From NCBI RefSeq assembly GCF_947494125.1, contig NZ_CANLTU010000013.1, forward strand, positions 1 through 64,000: DNA of 64,000 nt, given 5' to 3'. Below are positions 36,531 through 45,562 of the stretch, in pieces. The notes under the pieces are model-generated. The model was not told where the DNA came from. It did no database searches and was given only the letters and a program-made list of their open reading frames with translations. The translations under genes were made by a program, and so were the position numbers. How positions within the stretch are numbered: the first letter of the stretch is position 1; each line of letters opens with the position of its first letter. Origin of the DNA: an uncultured Tenacibaculum sp. Its GTDB lineage: Bacteria > Bacteroidota > Bacteroidia > Flavobacteriales > Flavobacteriaceae.

Positions 36531-37080
36531 TAGGTTTAGCGATTTAATAAAAATAGAATAATGCGATAACGGTTTTAAGGTTATTAATATTTTTTAAAGT
36601 CTTTATAAATGTTTCTTTTTAGTGACCTCTATCTGTTCGGCGAGATTTACTTTATGTTTCATTTATACTTCAAAGATAGTATAGCATTGTAAAAAATAAA
36701 TCTGATTTAAGGTTAAGCGTATTTTTATATCGACGAATGGTATAAATATACCTTTTAAATAAATTTAGGCTCCTTTAGAAGAAAAGAATGATACTTAGTT
36801 TTTGACTTTAAATTGTTTAGAACGAATATAAAAATGAAATTAAAAATCTTTTTTGTAAAACCTATTTCTTTTTTTTATAGTTTTACACCTCAATTAAGAA
36901 ATAAAATGACAATTTTTAATACATATAAGCAGTGTAAGTCTACCGTGAGATACGGAAGATGTCGGGCTATTTATGTATTATGATTATTTAAATATAAAAT
37001 ATATCAATTATAAAAAGTCCGACTTCACAGTCGGACTTTTTATTTTTAAACAAATCACAAATAACTAAACCACAACAACT
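36531..37080. other. Long leader/intergenic region upstream of the MFS gene
   Basis: There is no gene of normal length in these 550 bases. A 49-codon frame (36834-36983) precedes the terminator at 37012-37041; it has no recognisable features. A locally GC-richer stretch at about 36938-36968 contains CCGTGAGATACGG, a small stem. On the minus strand TATCTTTG near 36675 resembles a -7 box ahead of a 19-codon frame. The layout fits either a small RNA or short gene with its own terminator, or an attenuated leader of the MFS gene. Confidence 0.45.
37012..37041 (+). terminator. Terminator/attenuator 39 bases upstream of the MFS gene
   Basis: Stem AAAAAGTCCGACT / AGTCGGACTTTTT with a 4-base loop and T-rich tail. 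No plus-strand gene of normal size ends within 480 bases of it. Confidence 0.85.
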
Positions 37081-38292
37081 ATGAAAAAATTATATTTTAA
37101 TTACTTAAACACATTTAAAGGCCTCTCTAGTGAAGTTTGGTGGCTATCTTTAATAACATTAATAAATAGAGCAGGTACAATGGTAATTCCGTTTTTATCA
37201 TTGTATTTAACAAAGAGTTTGGATTTTACATTAAAAGATGTAGGATGGATAATGACTTGTTTTGGGCTAGGATCAGTAATAGGATCTTGGTTAGGAGGAA
37301 AGCTAACAGATAAAATTGGTTTTTATAAAGTGATGAAAACTAGCTTGTTTTTAACAGGTTTGTTATTTATAGCATTACAATACATAACAACATTTACAGG
37401 ATTTTGTGTAGGTATATTTTTAGTAATGTTAGTTGCCGATACTTTTAGACCTGCAATGTTTGTTGCTTTAAGTGCATATAGTAAACCAGAAAACAAAACA
37501 CGTTCGGTAACCTTAATACGTTTAGCTATCAACTTAGGTTTTTCAGCAGGACCAGCAGTAGGAGGAATAATTATTACATCATTAGGATATAATGGACTGT
37601 TTTGGGTAGATGGGGTTACTTGTATTTTAGCAACCTTTTTACTTATAAATGTTTTAAACCCTAAGAAATCAAAAGTAGTAGATGAGGTAAAAGTAGAGAA
37701 TCCAGTTTCAGTTTTTTCAGATAAGGCGTTCTGGGTGTTTTTTGTAGCAATGTTTATTTTCGGATTTGTGTTCTTGCAATATTTCTCAACAATACCTTTG
37801 TATTATAAAGATGCACATCATTTGTCAGAATTAGAAATAGGGTTAATAATGGGTATGAACGGATTTTTAATTTTCATATTAGAAATGCCATTAATTAAAT
37901 GGTTAGAAGAAAGTAAATATTCTAAAGAACGATTAATGTTTGTAGGGTTATTACTCACAGGAATAAGTTTTTTAGTATTAAACTTAACAGGATGGGTTGG
38001 AGTTTTAATTGTAGGAATGTTATTGATGACAATTGGAGAAATGATCGCTTTTCCGTTTTCTAACGCTTTTGTAATGGAAAGAGCAAAAAAAGGAAATCAA
38101 GGAGAGTATATGGCATATTATAGTATTGCTTTTTCTGCGGCACATATTTTCGGACATAACTCTGGAATGCAAATGGTTGATGCTTTAGGCTTCGATAACA
38201 CATGGTGGGTTATTACATTAATGTCTTTAATCGGGTTGTTTTTCTTATCAATATTAATAAAAGTTATAAAAAAAGAACAAGTAAAAGCATGA
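37081..38292 (+). CDS. MFS transporter
   Basis: The 403-residue major-facilitator protein has about 12 transmembrane helices and the MFS loop 2-3 motif as GSWLGGKLTDKIGFYKV (about 63-79). The family includes drug and metabolite exporters; substrate unknown. It overlaps the VOC-family gene by 4 bases (ATGA), and a glyoxalase/bleomycin-resistance-like partner hints at toxic-compound handling. It has a long leader ending in a terminator-like hairpin. Confidence 0.9.
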   Translation: MKKLYFNYLNTFKGLSSEVWWLSLITLINRAGTMVIPFLSLYLTKSLDFTLKDVGWIMTCFGLGSVIGSWLGGKLTDKIGFYKVMKTSLFLTGLLFIALQYITTFTGFCVGIFLVMLVADTFRPAMFVALSAYSKPENKTRSVTLIRLAINLGFSAGPAVGGIIITSLGYNGLFWVDGVTCILATFLLINVLNPKKSKVVDEVKVENPVSVFSDKAFWVFFVAMFIFGFVFLQYFSTIPLYYKDAHHLSELEIGLIMGMNGFLIFILEMPLIKWLEESKYSKERLMFVGLLLTGISFLVLNLTGWVGVLIVGMLLMTIGEMIAFPFSNAFVMERAKKGNQGEYMAYYSIAFSAAHIFGHNSGMQMVDALGFDNTWWVITLMSLIGLFFLSILIKVIKKEQVKA

Positions 38293-38669
38293 ACTTAAAC
38301 CAAGTAACTATACCTTCAGTAAATGTAGAAGTGTCTATAGCTTTTTATCAAAAACTAGGCTTGCATCTTATAGTAGATGCAAGACCTAGATATGTTCGTT
38401 TTGAAGTTCCGGATGGAGATAGTACATTTTCAATACATCAAGTTGAAACTTTGCCAGAAAAAAATGGAATTGTTTTGTATTTTGAAGATGAAAATTTAGA
38501 TGAGTTAGTAGAAAACCTTAAAAAGAAAGGAATTGAGTTTTTGCAACAGCCAAAAGATCAAACATGGTTATGGCGAGAAGCACATTTATTAGATCCAGAT
38601 GGAAACAAACTAATTTTATTTAAAGCAGGAGAGAATAGAAAAAATCCGCCATGGCGAATTAATAAGTAA
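38289..38669 (+). CDS. VOC-family (glyoxalase/bleomycin resistance-like) protein
   Basis: The 126-residue vicinal-oxygen-chelate fold runs from MNLNQVTIPSVNVEVSIAFY to HLLDPDGNKLILFKAGE, the usual beta-alpha-beta-beta-beta pair. The ATG at 38289 overlaps the MFS stop and gives the standard N-terminus; the longer frame that opens at 38202 lies inside the MFS gene. Members bind or destroy small toxic molecules. Substrate unknown. Confidence 0.88.
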   Translation: MNLNQVTIPSVNVEVSIAFYQKLGLHLIVDARPRYVRFEVPDGDSTFSIHQVETLPEKNGIVLYFEDENLDELVENLKKKGIEFLQQPKDQTWLWREAHLLDPDGNKLILFKAGENRKNPPWRINK

Positions 38670-38715
38670 TCAAAAATTTTATATTTGATTTTTTAAAAAT
38701 GTCAAAACAAAACAA

Positions 38716-39042
38716 ATGAATATACAAGACGCTCAAAAACAAGTTGACGATTGGATTAAAAATCATGGCGTTCGTTATTTTAACGAATTAACAAACATGG
38801 CACAATTAACAGAAGAAGTTGGTGAAGTAGCAAGAATTATTGCGCGTCGTTATGGCGAGCAAAGTGAAAAAGAGAGCGATAAAAATAAAAATTTAGGAGA
38901 AGAGTTGGCAGATGTAATGTTTGTTGTTTTATGTTTAGCAAACCAAACAGGAGTAAATTTACAAGAAGCTTTTGATAAGAAGTTAGATATAAAAACAAAA
39001 CGCGATCATGATCGTCATCATAATAATGAAAAACTAAAATAA
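38716..39042 (+). CDS. MazG-like nucleotide pyrophosphohydrolase
   Basis: This 108-residue MazG-type all-alpha NTP-PPase has acidic motifs LTEEVGEVAR and EELADVMFV, the classic E-x2-E...E-x2-D metal site. It hydrolyses (d)NTP-like substrates. It is first of three closely packed genes with a small membrane protein and aroA. It is a different subgroup from the MazG-like protein at 11295-11684. Confidence 0.9.
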   Translation: MNIQDAQKQVDDWIKNHGVRYFNELTNMAQLTEEVGEVARIIARRYGEQSEKESDKNKNLGEELADVMFVVLCLANQTGVNLQEAFDKKLDIKTKRDHDRHHNNEKLK

Positions 39043-39291
39043 ATGAGTTTCGGTAAGAATATACAAAAGGGAATTTTCTGGATTAATGTTTTAAAGGTAA
39101 GTATTCCATTCTTAATTTTTGTAACACTATTTTCATTAATAGTAAATAGTGGAGGAGCCTTGTTTACTTTAGATTTTGAAACAGTAAATACTATTAATTT
39201 TTCAGAAAATAAATGGGTCCGTTTTTGGCTTACAAAATTAACAGTTAGTGTTTTGTATGGAATGTATATAGTAAATAAAAAAATGAAATAG
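39043..39291 (+). CDS. Small two-helix membrane protein
   Basis: The 82-residue protein has two hydrophobic helices (about 12-38 and 60-77). It starts on the base after the MazG-like stop and ends 5 bases before aroA, which supports translation. No family recognised. Confidence 0.72.
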   Translation: MSFGKNIQKGIFWINVLKVSIPFLIFVTLFSLIVNSGGALFTLDFETVNTINFSENKWVRFWLTKLTVSVLYGMYIVNKKMK

Positions 39292-39296
39292 TTTGT

Positions 39297-40529
39297 ATGA
39301 ACTTACATCTAAAAACCAAAGAGAATAATAAAATAGCATCAGAAATAACAATTTCGGGTTCAAAAAGTGAATCCAATAGACTGCTAATTTTACAACAATT
39401 ATTTCCAAGTATTGCTATAGATAATTTATCAGATTCAGATGATACACATCATTTACAAGAAGCATTATCTTCTACAAATGAAATAGCAGATATAGGACAT
39501 GCAGGAACAGCAATGCGTTTCTTAACAGCTTTCTTTGCAACTCAAGAAGGGAGTGTGAAGGTTTTACAAGGATCAGAAAGAATGCACAATCGTCCAATAG
39601 AAATATTGGTAGAAGCACTTCGTAGTTTAGGAGCGGATATTGAGTATCTTCAAAAAGAAGGATATCCACCAATAAAAATTACAGGTAAAAAATTAGTGAA
39701 AAATAAAGTATCTATAAATGGAAATGTGAGTAGTCAATACATTTCAGCATTAATGTTAATAGCTTCAAGTCTTGAAAACGGATTAGAAATTCAATTAGAA
39801 GGAAAAATAACTTCAGTTCCATATATAAAAATGACTTTAACGTTGTTGCATCAAATAGGTGTTGAAGCAAGTTTTGAAGGAAACATTATTAGTATTAAGT
39901 CGAAAGAAGATATTCAGCCTCAAAATATAACTGTAGAATCTGATTGGAGTTCCGCTTCTTATTTTTATTCATTAATAGCTTTGAGTGAAATAGGTTCTTC
40001 AGTAAAATTGTCGGCATATAAGCAAGATAGTTTACAGGGAGATAGTTGTTTGGCTAGAATTTATAGGCACTTTGGAGTTATAACAGTGTTTGAAGAAAAT
40101 TCAATTACTTTAACTAAAGAGAAAGAAACTAGTTCTGAAATCCTAACAGAAGATTTAAAAAACGCACCAGACATAGCACAAACAATAGCGGTAACTAGTT
40201 TTGGTTTAGGATTAGCGTGTGATTTAACAGGTTTACATACTTTAAAAATAAAAGAAACAGACAGATTAGAAGCTTTAAAAGAAGAGTTAACTAAATTAGG
40301 AGCAGATATTACAGTAACTAACGAAAGTTTACATTTAAAAGCATCGGAAAAGACAAATGAGAATGTTTCAATAGCAACATATAATGACCATAGAATGGCA
40401 ATGGCATTTGCTCCTTTAGCATTAAAAATACCCATTACTATTTTAGAAGCTGAAGTAGTAACAAAGTCATACAGAAACTTTTGGAAAGACATGAAGCAAG
40501 TAGGTATAAAAACAGTAGAAGTAAAATAA
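39297..40529 (+). CDS. aroA: 3-phosphoshikimate 1-carboxyvinyltransferase (EPSP synthase)
   Basis: The 410-residue enzyme of the shikimate pathway joins PEP and shikimate-3-phosphate. Family landmarks are SGSKSESNRLLIL at the N-terminus, HAGTAMRFLTAFFA (shortened relative to the usual LGNAGTAMRPL), and the C-terminal KETDRLEAL and YNDHRMAMAFA. It is slightly shorter than the E. coli enzyme, as is common in Bacteroidota. Confidence 0.95.
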   Translation: MNLHLKTKENNKIASEITISGSKSESNRLLILQQLFPSIAIDNLSDSDDTHHLQEALSSTNEIADIGHAGTAMRFLTAFFATQEGSVKVLQGSERMHNRPIEILVEALRSLGADIEYLQKEGYPPIKITGKKLVKNKVSINGNVSSQYISALMLIASSLENGLEIQLEGKITSVPYIKMTLTLLHQIGVEASFEGNIISIKSKEDIQPQNITVESDWSSASYFYSLIALSEIGSSVKLSAYKQDSLQGDSCLARIYRHFGVITVFEENSITLTKEKETSSEILTEDLKNAPDIAQTIAVTSFGLGLACDLTGLHTLKIKETDRLEALKEELTKLGADITVTNESLHLKASEKTNENVSIATYNDHRMAMAFAPLALKIPITILEAEVVTKSYRNFWKDMKQVGIKTVEVK

Positions 40530-40541
40530 ACAGTAAATCAC

Positions 40542-40573
40542 TTGACAAGGCCTATGTCGAAATTGTATATTTG
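40542..40573 (+). promoter_or_regulatory. Promoter of queA
   Basis: TTGACA (40542-40547) and TATATTTG (40566-40573), with 21 bases between TTG and the -7 box, form a textbook flavobacterial promoter 23 bases before the queA ATG. Confidence 0.75.
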
Positions 40574-40596
40574 CCCACGTTTAGAAAATATAATCG

Positions 40597-41646
40597 ATGA
40601 AATTATCAAATTTTAGTTTTGAATTGCCCGAAGAACTATTGGCAGAGTACCCATCAGAGCATAGAGATGAGTCACGTTTAATGGTGTTACATAGAGATAC
40701 TCAAAAAATTGAACATAAAAAGTTTAAAGACTTAATCAATTATTTTGATGAAGGAGATGTAATGATGTTGAACAATACAAAAGTGTTTCCAGCTCGTATG
40801 TTTGGGAATAAAGAAAAAACTGGAGCTCGTATTGAAGTATTTTTATTACGTGAATTGAATGCTGAAAATCGCTTATGGGATGTATTAGTAGATCCAGCTA
40901 GAAAAATTAGAATTGGAAATAAGTTATTCTTTGGCGACGATGAAAATCTAGTAGCTGAAGTTATTGATAATACAACATCAAGAGGAAGAACATTGCGCTT
41001 TTTATTTGATGGGCCGTACGAAGAGTTTAGAGAGAAATTAATAAAATTAGGTGAAACACCATTACCTAAATATATTAAGCGTGAAGTAGAGCCATCGGAC
41101 GAAGATCGTTACCAAACAATTTTTGCAAAGCATGAAGGAGCTGTAGCGGCACCAACAGCAGGATTACACTTTTCTAAACATTTAATGAAGCGTTTAGAAA
41201 TTAAAGGAATTGATTTTGCAGAAACTACATTACATGTAGGTTTAGGTACTTTTAACCCAGTAGAGGTTGAAGATTTATCGAAGCATAAAATGGATTCTGA
41301 GAAAATAATAGTATCTCAAGACAGTGCGGATATGGTAAACAATGCCATGGTAAAGAAAAAAAGGATATGTGCAGTTGGAACAACTGTAATGAGAACAGTA
41401 GAATCGTCAGTATCTTCAAAAAACAAGTTAAATTCATATGAAGGATGGACTAATAAATTTATTTTTCCTCCTTACGATTTTAGCATTGCAAATTGTATGA
41501 TAACAAATTTTCATACACCAAAATCAACATTATTAATGATGGTTTCTGCATTTGCAGGTCATGATTTTATGATGGAAGCATACCAAGAAGCAATTAAAGA
41601 GAAATATAAATTTTACTCGTATGGAGATGCGATGTTAATTTTATAA
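40597..41646 (+). CDS. queA: S-adenosylmethionine:tRNA ribosyltransferase-isomerase
   Basis: The 349-residue enzyme of queuosine synthesis transfers and rearranges the ribosyl group of SAM onto preQ1 at tRNA position 34. Signatures are [39 protein letters not shown] and the C-terminal [15 protein letters not shown]. Full length. It has its own strong promoter and is followed by a terminator. Confidence 0.96.
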   Translation: MKLSNFSFELPEELLAEYPSEHRDESRLMVLHRDTQKIEHKKFKDLINYFDEGDVMMLNNTKVFPARMFGNKEKTGARIEVFLLRELNAENRLWDVLVDPARKIRIGNKLFFGDDENLVAEVIDNTTSRGRTLRFLFDGPYEEFREKLIKLGETPLPKYIKREVEPSDEDRYQTIFAKHEGAVAAPTAGLHFSKHLMKRLEIKGIDFAETTLHVGLGTFNPVEVEDLSKHKMDSEKIIVSQDSADMVNNAMVKKKRICAVGTTVMRTVESSVSSKNKLNSYEGWTNKFIFPPYDFSIANCMITNFHTPKSTLLMMVSAFAGHDFMMEAYQEAIKEKYKFYSYGDAMLIL

Positions 41647-41667
41647 AAATAGAATAAAACTAAAATC

Positions 41668-41698
41668 AAAACCTCACAAGACTACTTGTGAGGTTTTG
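41668..41698 (+). terminator. Terminator after queA
   Basis: Thirteen-bp stem AAAACCTCACAAG / CTTGTGAGGTTTT with a 4-base loop, 21 bases after the queA stop codon. Confidence 0.85.
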
Positions 41699-41700
41699 TG

Positions 41701-41708
41701 TATTTTTG
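41701..41708 (+). promoter_or_regulatory. -7 box of rlmN
   Basis: TATTTTTG matches TAnnTTTG, just after the queA terminator and 6 bases before the rlmN ATG at 41715, so the mRNA must be leaderless or nearly so if this box is used. Confidence 0.5.
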
Positions 41709-41714
41709 TACCCG

Positions 41715-42755
41715 ATGAAAGTGAAGAAAAGAGACATACGTGCATTAACAAAAGAAGAGCTTCGTGATTTTTTTGTTAAAAATGGAGATAAAGCATTTAG
41801 AGGGAATCAAGTGTATGAATGGTTGTGGCATAAATCGGCACATTCATTTGATGATATGACAAGTTTATCAAAGGTAACACGTCAAATGCTAGATGAGAAT
41901 TTTGTGATTAACCATATAGAGGTTGATGACATGCAACGTAGTAAAGATGGGACAGTAAAAAATGCAGTTCGTTTACACGATGGTCTTGTGGTGGAATCGG
42001 TTTTAATACCAACAAAAACAAGAACAACGGCGTGTGTTTCAAGTCAAGTAGGATGTAGTTTAGATTGTAAGTTCTGTGCAACTGCAAGACTTAAAAGAAT
42101 GCGTAATTTAAATCCAGATGAGATTTATGATCAAGTAGCAGCCATAAACAAAGAAAGTTTATTATACTATAATAGAAAACTTTCAAATATTGTGTTTATG
42201 GGAATGGGAGAGCCTTTGATGAATTATAATAATGTAATTAAGTCAATTGATAAAATTACTTCCCCAGAAGGTTTAGGGATGTCACCTAAGCGTATTACTG
42301 TATCTACATCAGGAGTGCCTAAAATAATAAAGAAAATGGCAGATGATGAGGTGAAATTTAATTTAGCAGTTTCATTGCATTCGGCAATAGATGAGGTGCG
42401 CACATCAATTATGCCTTTTAATGCAACTTTTCCTTTGAAAGATTTAAAAGAAGCATTGGAATATTGGTATGAGAAAACCGAAAGAATGATTACTTACGAA
42501 TATGTTGTTTGGGGAGGAATAAACGACAGGAAAGAAGATATTAATGCTTTAATAAAATTTTGCAGTTATGTGCCATGTAAAGTTAATTTAATAGAATACA
42601 ATCCTATTGATGATGGCGAATTCCAACAAGCAAGTCCAGCAGCAATAAATAATTATATTTCAAATTTAGAAATGCATGATATTGTTGTAAACGTACGTCG
42701 TTCTAGAGGAAAAGATATAGATGCAGCTTGTGGTCAATTAGCAAATAAATCATAA
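41715..42755 (+). CDS. rlmN: 23S rRNA / tRNA adenine-C2 methyltransferase RlmN
   Basis: This 346-residue radical-SAM methyltransferase modifies A2503 of 23S rRNA and A37 of some tRNAs. The cluster motif CSLDCKFCATA is present, with the catalytic C-terminal Cys in DAACGQL and FMGMGEPLMNY. The start at 41715 (MKVKKRDIRAL) is preferred; an in-frame ATG at 41688 lies inside the queA terminator and upstream of the -7 box. Confidence 0.95.
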   Translation: MKVKKRDIRALTKEELRDFFVKNGDKAFRGNQVYEWLWHKSAHSFDDMTSLSKVTRQMLDENFVINHIEVDDMQRSKDGTVKNAVRLHDGLVVESVLIPTKTRTTACVSSQVGCSLDCKFCATARLKRMRNLNPDEIYDQVAAINKESLLYYNRKLSNIVFMGMGEPLMNYNNVIKSIDKITSPEGLGMSPKRITVSTSGVPKIIKKMADDEVKFNLAVSLHSAIDEVRTSIMPFNATFPLKDLKEALEYWYEKTERMITYEYVVWGGINDRKEDINALIKFCSYVPCKVNLIEYNPIDDGEFQQASPAAINNYISNLEMHDIVVNVRRSRGKDIDAACGQLANKS

Positions 42756-42756
42756 C

Positions 42757-43503
42757 TTGTATTTTTCTAAAACATTTTTAGGCCAAACTTTACAAACTTT
42801 AGGTTGGTTATTCTTTATTCTTATTTTAGGTTTATTTATAGATAGTAAACCAGTAGCTGAAAATTTTTATAAAAATGCGCAATGGATAAACAATACAGGA
42901 GTAATTCTGGTATTTGTTTTTCTATACTTAAAAGCAAATAAAAGAACAAAGGAACAACTTATTTATGCTTTATTAATAGCTATAATAGGGGAGTATGTAT
43001 TTTCTATAGTTTTAGGAATGTATGCTTATCGTTTAGGGAATATTCCACATTATATTCCGCCAGGACACGCTATTGTTTTTGTACTTGTTTATTATTTCTC
43101 TAGAAAGTCAAAAATCAAAAAAAATAGAAAAACGATAGAATTAGTTTGTTCAATTTTAATCATACTTTTTTCTCTTTATTTTTTACTGTTTAAAAAAGAT
43201 GTTTTTGGGTTTTTATGCACAATACTGGTTTTTTTCTTCTTGAGAAAACACCCTAATGAGCGATTGTTTTACTTAACAATGTATTGCGTAATTGCTATTA
43301 TAGAATTTATTGGAACAGGTCTTGAATGTTGGAAATGGCCAGAGATAGCGTTTAATAAATTTAACTTTTTACCTAGTGCAAATCCTCCTTTAGGTATTAG
43401 TTTGTTTTATTTTGGGTTAGATAGAGGAACAATGTCAATATACAAGAGAAGACATAAAAAAGCTTGGAGTAGATTGAAACGAATTAGAGTGATGGAATCT
43501 TAA
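42757..43503 (+). CDS. Polytopic membrane protein of unknown function
   Basis: The 248-residue protein has about seven hydrophobic helices, with HYIPPGHAIVFVLVYY in the centre and a conserved-looking GTGLECWKWPE near residue 190. The C-terminus is basic (KRRHKKAWSRLKRIRV). The TTG at 42757, one base after the rlmN stop, is the likely start. Function not recognised. It lies between rlmN and the polyprenyl synthase gene. Confidence 0.75.
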   Translation: MYFSKTFLGQTLQTLGWLFFILILGLFIDSKPVAENFYKNAQWINNTGVILVFVFLYLKANKRTKEQLIYALLIAIIGEYVFSIVLGMYAYRLGNIPHYIPPGHAIVFVLVYYFSRKSKIKKNRKTIELVCSILIILFSLYFLLFKKDVFGFLCTILVFFFLRKHPNERLFYLTMYCVIAIIEFIGTGLECWKWPEIAFNKFNFLPSANPPLGISLFYFGLDRGTMSIYKRRHKKAWSRLKRIRVMES

Positions 43504-43513
43504 TATATTTCGT

Positions 43514-43521
43514 TACTTTTG
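43514..43521 (+). promoter_or_regulatory. -7 box of the polyprenyl synthase gene
   Basis: TACTTTTG matches TAnnTTTG and lies 27 bases before the ATG at 43549, which supports that start. Confidence 0.5.
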
Positions 43522-43548
43522 GTCTTTGATTTTGGAAATCAAACATTA

Positions 43549-44526
43549 ATGAAGCCAGTAGAGCAAATAAAACTTCCCATAACTAAAGAAATGGAACTCT
43601 TTGAAACTAAGTTCAAAGATTCTATGTTATCTAAAGTACCGTTATTAAATAGAATTACGTATTATATAGTTCGTAGAAAAGGTAAACAAATGCGCCCAAT
43701 GTTTGTGTTTTTGGTTGCAAAAATGGTTTCTAACGGAGGGTTTGATGAACGTACTTATCGAGGAGCATCTGTAGTAGAATTAATTCATACAGCAACGCTG
43801 GTTCATGATGATGTTGTAGATGATAGCAATAGAAGAAGAGGTTTTTTTTCAATTAATGCACTTTGGAAAAATAAAATAGCTGTTTTAGTAGGAGATTTTT
43901 TATTATCAAAAGGATTATTATTATCAATAGATAATGAAGATTTTGATTTATTAAAACTAATCTCAATTGCAGTTCGTGAAATGAGCGAAGGCGAGCTTTT
44001 ACAAATAGAGAAAGCACGTAAATTAGACATTACAGAAGAAATATATTTTGAAATTATTCGTCAAAAGACAGCAACTTTAATAGCAGCTTGTTGTGGTATT
44101 GGGGCGGCTTCGGTAGGGGCAAATAATGAAACAGTGCAACAAATGCGAAAGTTTGGAGAATACATAGGTATTGCTTTTCAAATTAAAGATGATTTATTTG
44201 ACTATACAGAGGATAAAATTGGAAAGCCTACCGGTATAGATATTAAAGAGCAAAAAATGACACTCCCATTAATTTATACTTTAAATAATTGCTCGCAAAA
44301 AGAAAAATCTTGGTTGATTAATTCAGTCAAAAAGCATAACACGAATAAAAAACGAGTTAAGGAGATTATAGCTTTTGTAAAAGATAATGGTGGTTTAGAG
44401 TATACGACTGCTAAAATGCATGACTATAAAAATAAGGCATTAGCAATATTGAATAATTTTCCTGAATCTGAATATAAGAGTTCATTACTTCAAATGATTG
44501 ATTATGTAGTAGAACGTAAAATTTAA
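43549..44526 (+). CDS. Polyprenyl (octaprenyl-type) diphosphate synthase
   Basis: The 325-residue trans-isoprenyl diphosphate synthase has the first Asp-rich motif HDDVVDDS and the second KDDLFDYTED, plus GKQMRPMFVFL. It makes the long isoprenoid side chain, most likely for menaquinone in this group. I start at ATG 43549 (MKPVEQIKLP) because the frame further upstream begins inside the -7 box. Confidence 0.92.
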   Translation: MKPVEQIKLPITKEMELFETKFKDSMLSKVPLLNRITYYIVRRKGKQMRPMFVFLVAKMVSNGGFDERTYRGASVVELIHTATLVHDDVVDDSNRRRGFFSINALWKNKIAVLVGDFLLSKGLLLSIDNEDFDLLKLISIAVREMSEGELLQIEKARKLDITEEIYFEIIRQKTATLIAACCGIGAASVGANNETVQQMRKFGEYIGIAFQIKDDLFDYTEDKIGKPTGIDIKEQKMTLPLIYTLNNCSQKEKSWLINSVKKHNTNKKRVKEIIAFVKDNGGLEYTTAKMHDYKNKALAILNNFPESEYKSSLLQMIDYVVERKI

Positions 44527-44588
44527 CACTTCTATTATTACATGTAAGGAATTGAAATCTAATCGACAAACTAATAAACTATAGTGTT

Positions 44589-45560
44589 ATGTTGATTAGG
44601 TTCTTATTTTCATTAATAACCATTTTTTTCTTTAATACAGTATATTCACAAACTTGTTGTTCAGGTGGTGTACCATTGTCAAATAACATAGGTTTACCTT
44701 TTTTAGAAAAAGGAGGGTCTCAATTTGGTGTATTTTACGATTATAATAATTTGAATACATTAAATGAAGGAAGTAAAAAGTTACAAGATAATTCTCGCTT
44801 AAGAATAACTAATTCAATTTTATTTAATTTTAGTTATAATATAACAGAGAGATTATTGGTGGAAGGCTTAATAAGTTGGGTTAATCAGAAAAGAGAAATA
44901 ACTGGATTATCAAGTTTAAATTTAGATGAAACTTCAGGAATCGGAGATGGAGTACTATTATTGAGGTATATGATTTTAAATAAAAAAAATTATAGTTTAA
45001 TAACAGGGATAGGGGGTAAAATTCCAATAGGATCTACAGAGGAAGTAAATGATTTAGGAATTAGATTAAATGCAGATTTACAACCAGGTAGTAATTCCTT
45101 TGATATCTTATTTACATCAACATTTATAAAAAGATTTAATTTTAGAAGAACGACTAATGTAATAGGAAGGTTAACTTATAGAAAAACAGGAGTTAATTCT
45201 GAATATCAAGAGGTTAATGAATACAAATTTGGAAATGAAATTCAAGGTTTTATAGGTGTTTCTGATTCTTTTTTGTTTTTGGGGCAAATTATTAACCCGA
45301 GTTTATCTTTCAAGTATAGGAAAGCTTATCCAGATAAATTAAATAACACTAAAATAGCGAATACAGGAGGGGACTGGTTATTTATAAATCCAAATTTCTC
45401 TTTGAAAATAACACCGAAAATTAATTTTTCAACAAGTTTAGAAGTACCTCTTTATGCTAATGTAGATGGAATTCAATTGACACCGACTTATAGGATTAAT
45501 ACAGGGATTTCAATTCAATTTTCGAAAAAGAATAAAAAAGCAGTAAATTTAATTCAGTAA
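44589..45560 (+). CDS. Outer-membrane porin-like protein
   Basis: The 323-residue protein has a signal peptide (1 to about 20), followed by CCSGG, then alternating beta segments and a C-terminal strand pattern (YRINTGISIQFSKK), as in meta-pathway/transporter-type barrels. It lies 2 bases before the DUF3179 lipoprotein gene, so the two form an operon. Substrate unknown; the CCSGG next to the signal cleavage site could bind metal. Confidence 0.75.
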   Translation: MLIRFLFSLITIFFFNTVYSQTCCSGGVPLSNNIGLPFLEKGGSQFGVFYDYNNLNTLNEGSKKLQDNSRLRITNSILFNFSYNITERLLVEGLISWVNQKREITGLSSLNLDETSGIGDGVLLLRYMILNKKNYSLITGIGGKIPIGSTEEVNDLGIRLNADLQPGSNSFDILFTSTFIKRFNFRRTTNVIGRLTYRKTGVNSEYQEVNEYKFGNEIQGFIGVSDSFLFLGQIINPSLSFKYRKAYPDKLNNTKIANTGGDWLFINPNFSLKITPKINFSTSLEVPLYANVDGIQLTPTYRINTGISIQFSKKNKKAVNLIQ

Positions 45561-45562
45561 AA

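Noticed and set aside
36834..36983. A 49-codon frame ahead of the orphan terminator as a real gene.
   Set aside because: No domain, signal or conserved-looking feature; kept only as a possibility in the finding on the MFS leader.
38202..38288. N-terminal extension of the VOC protein.
   Set aside because: It lies wholly within the MFS coding region and precedes the ATGA overlap that gives the usual VOC start.
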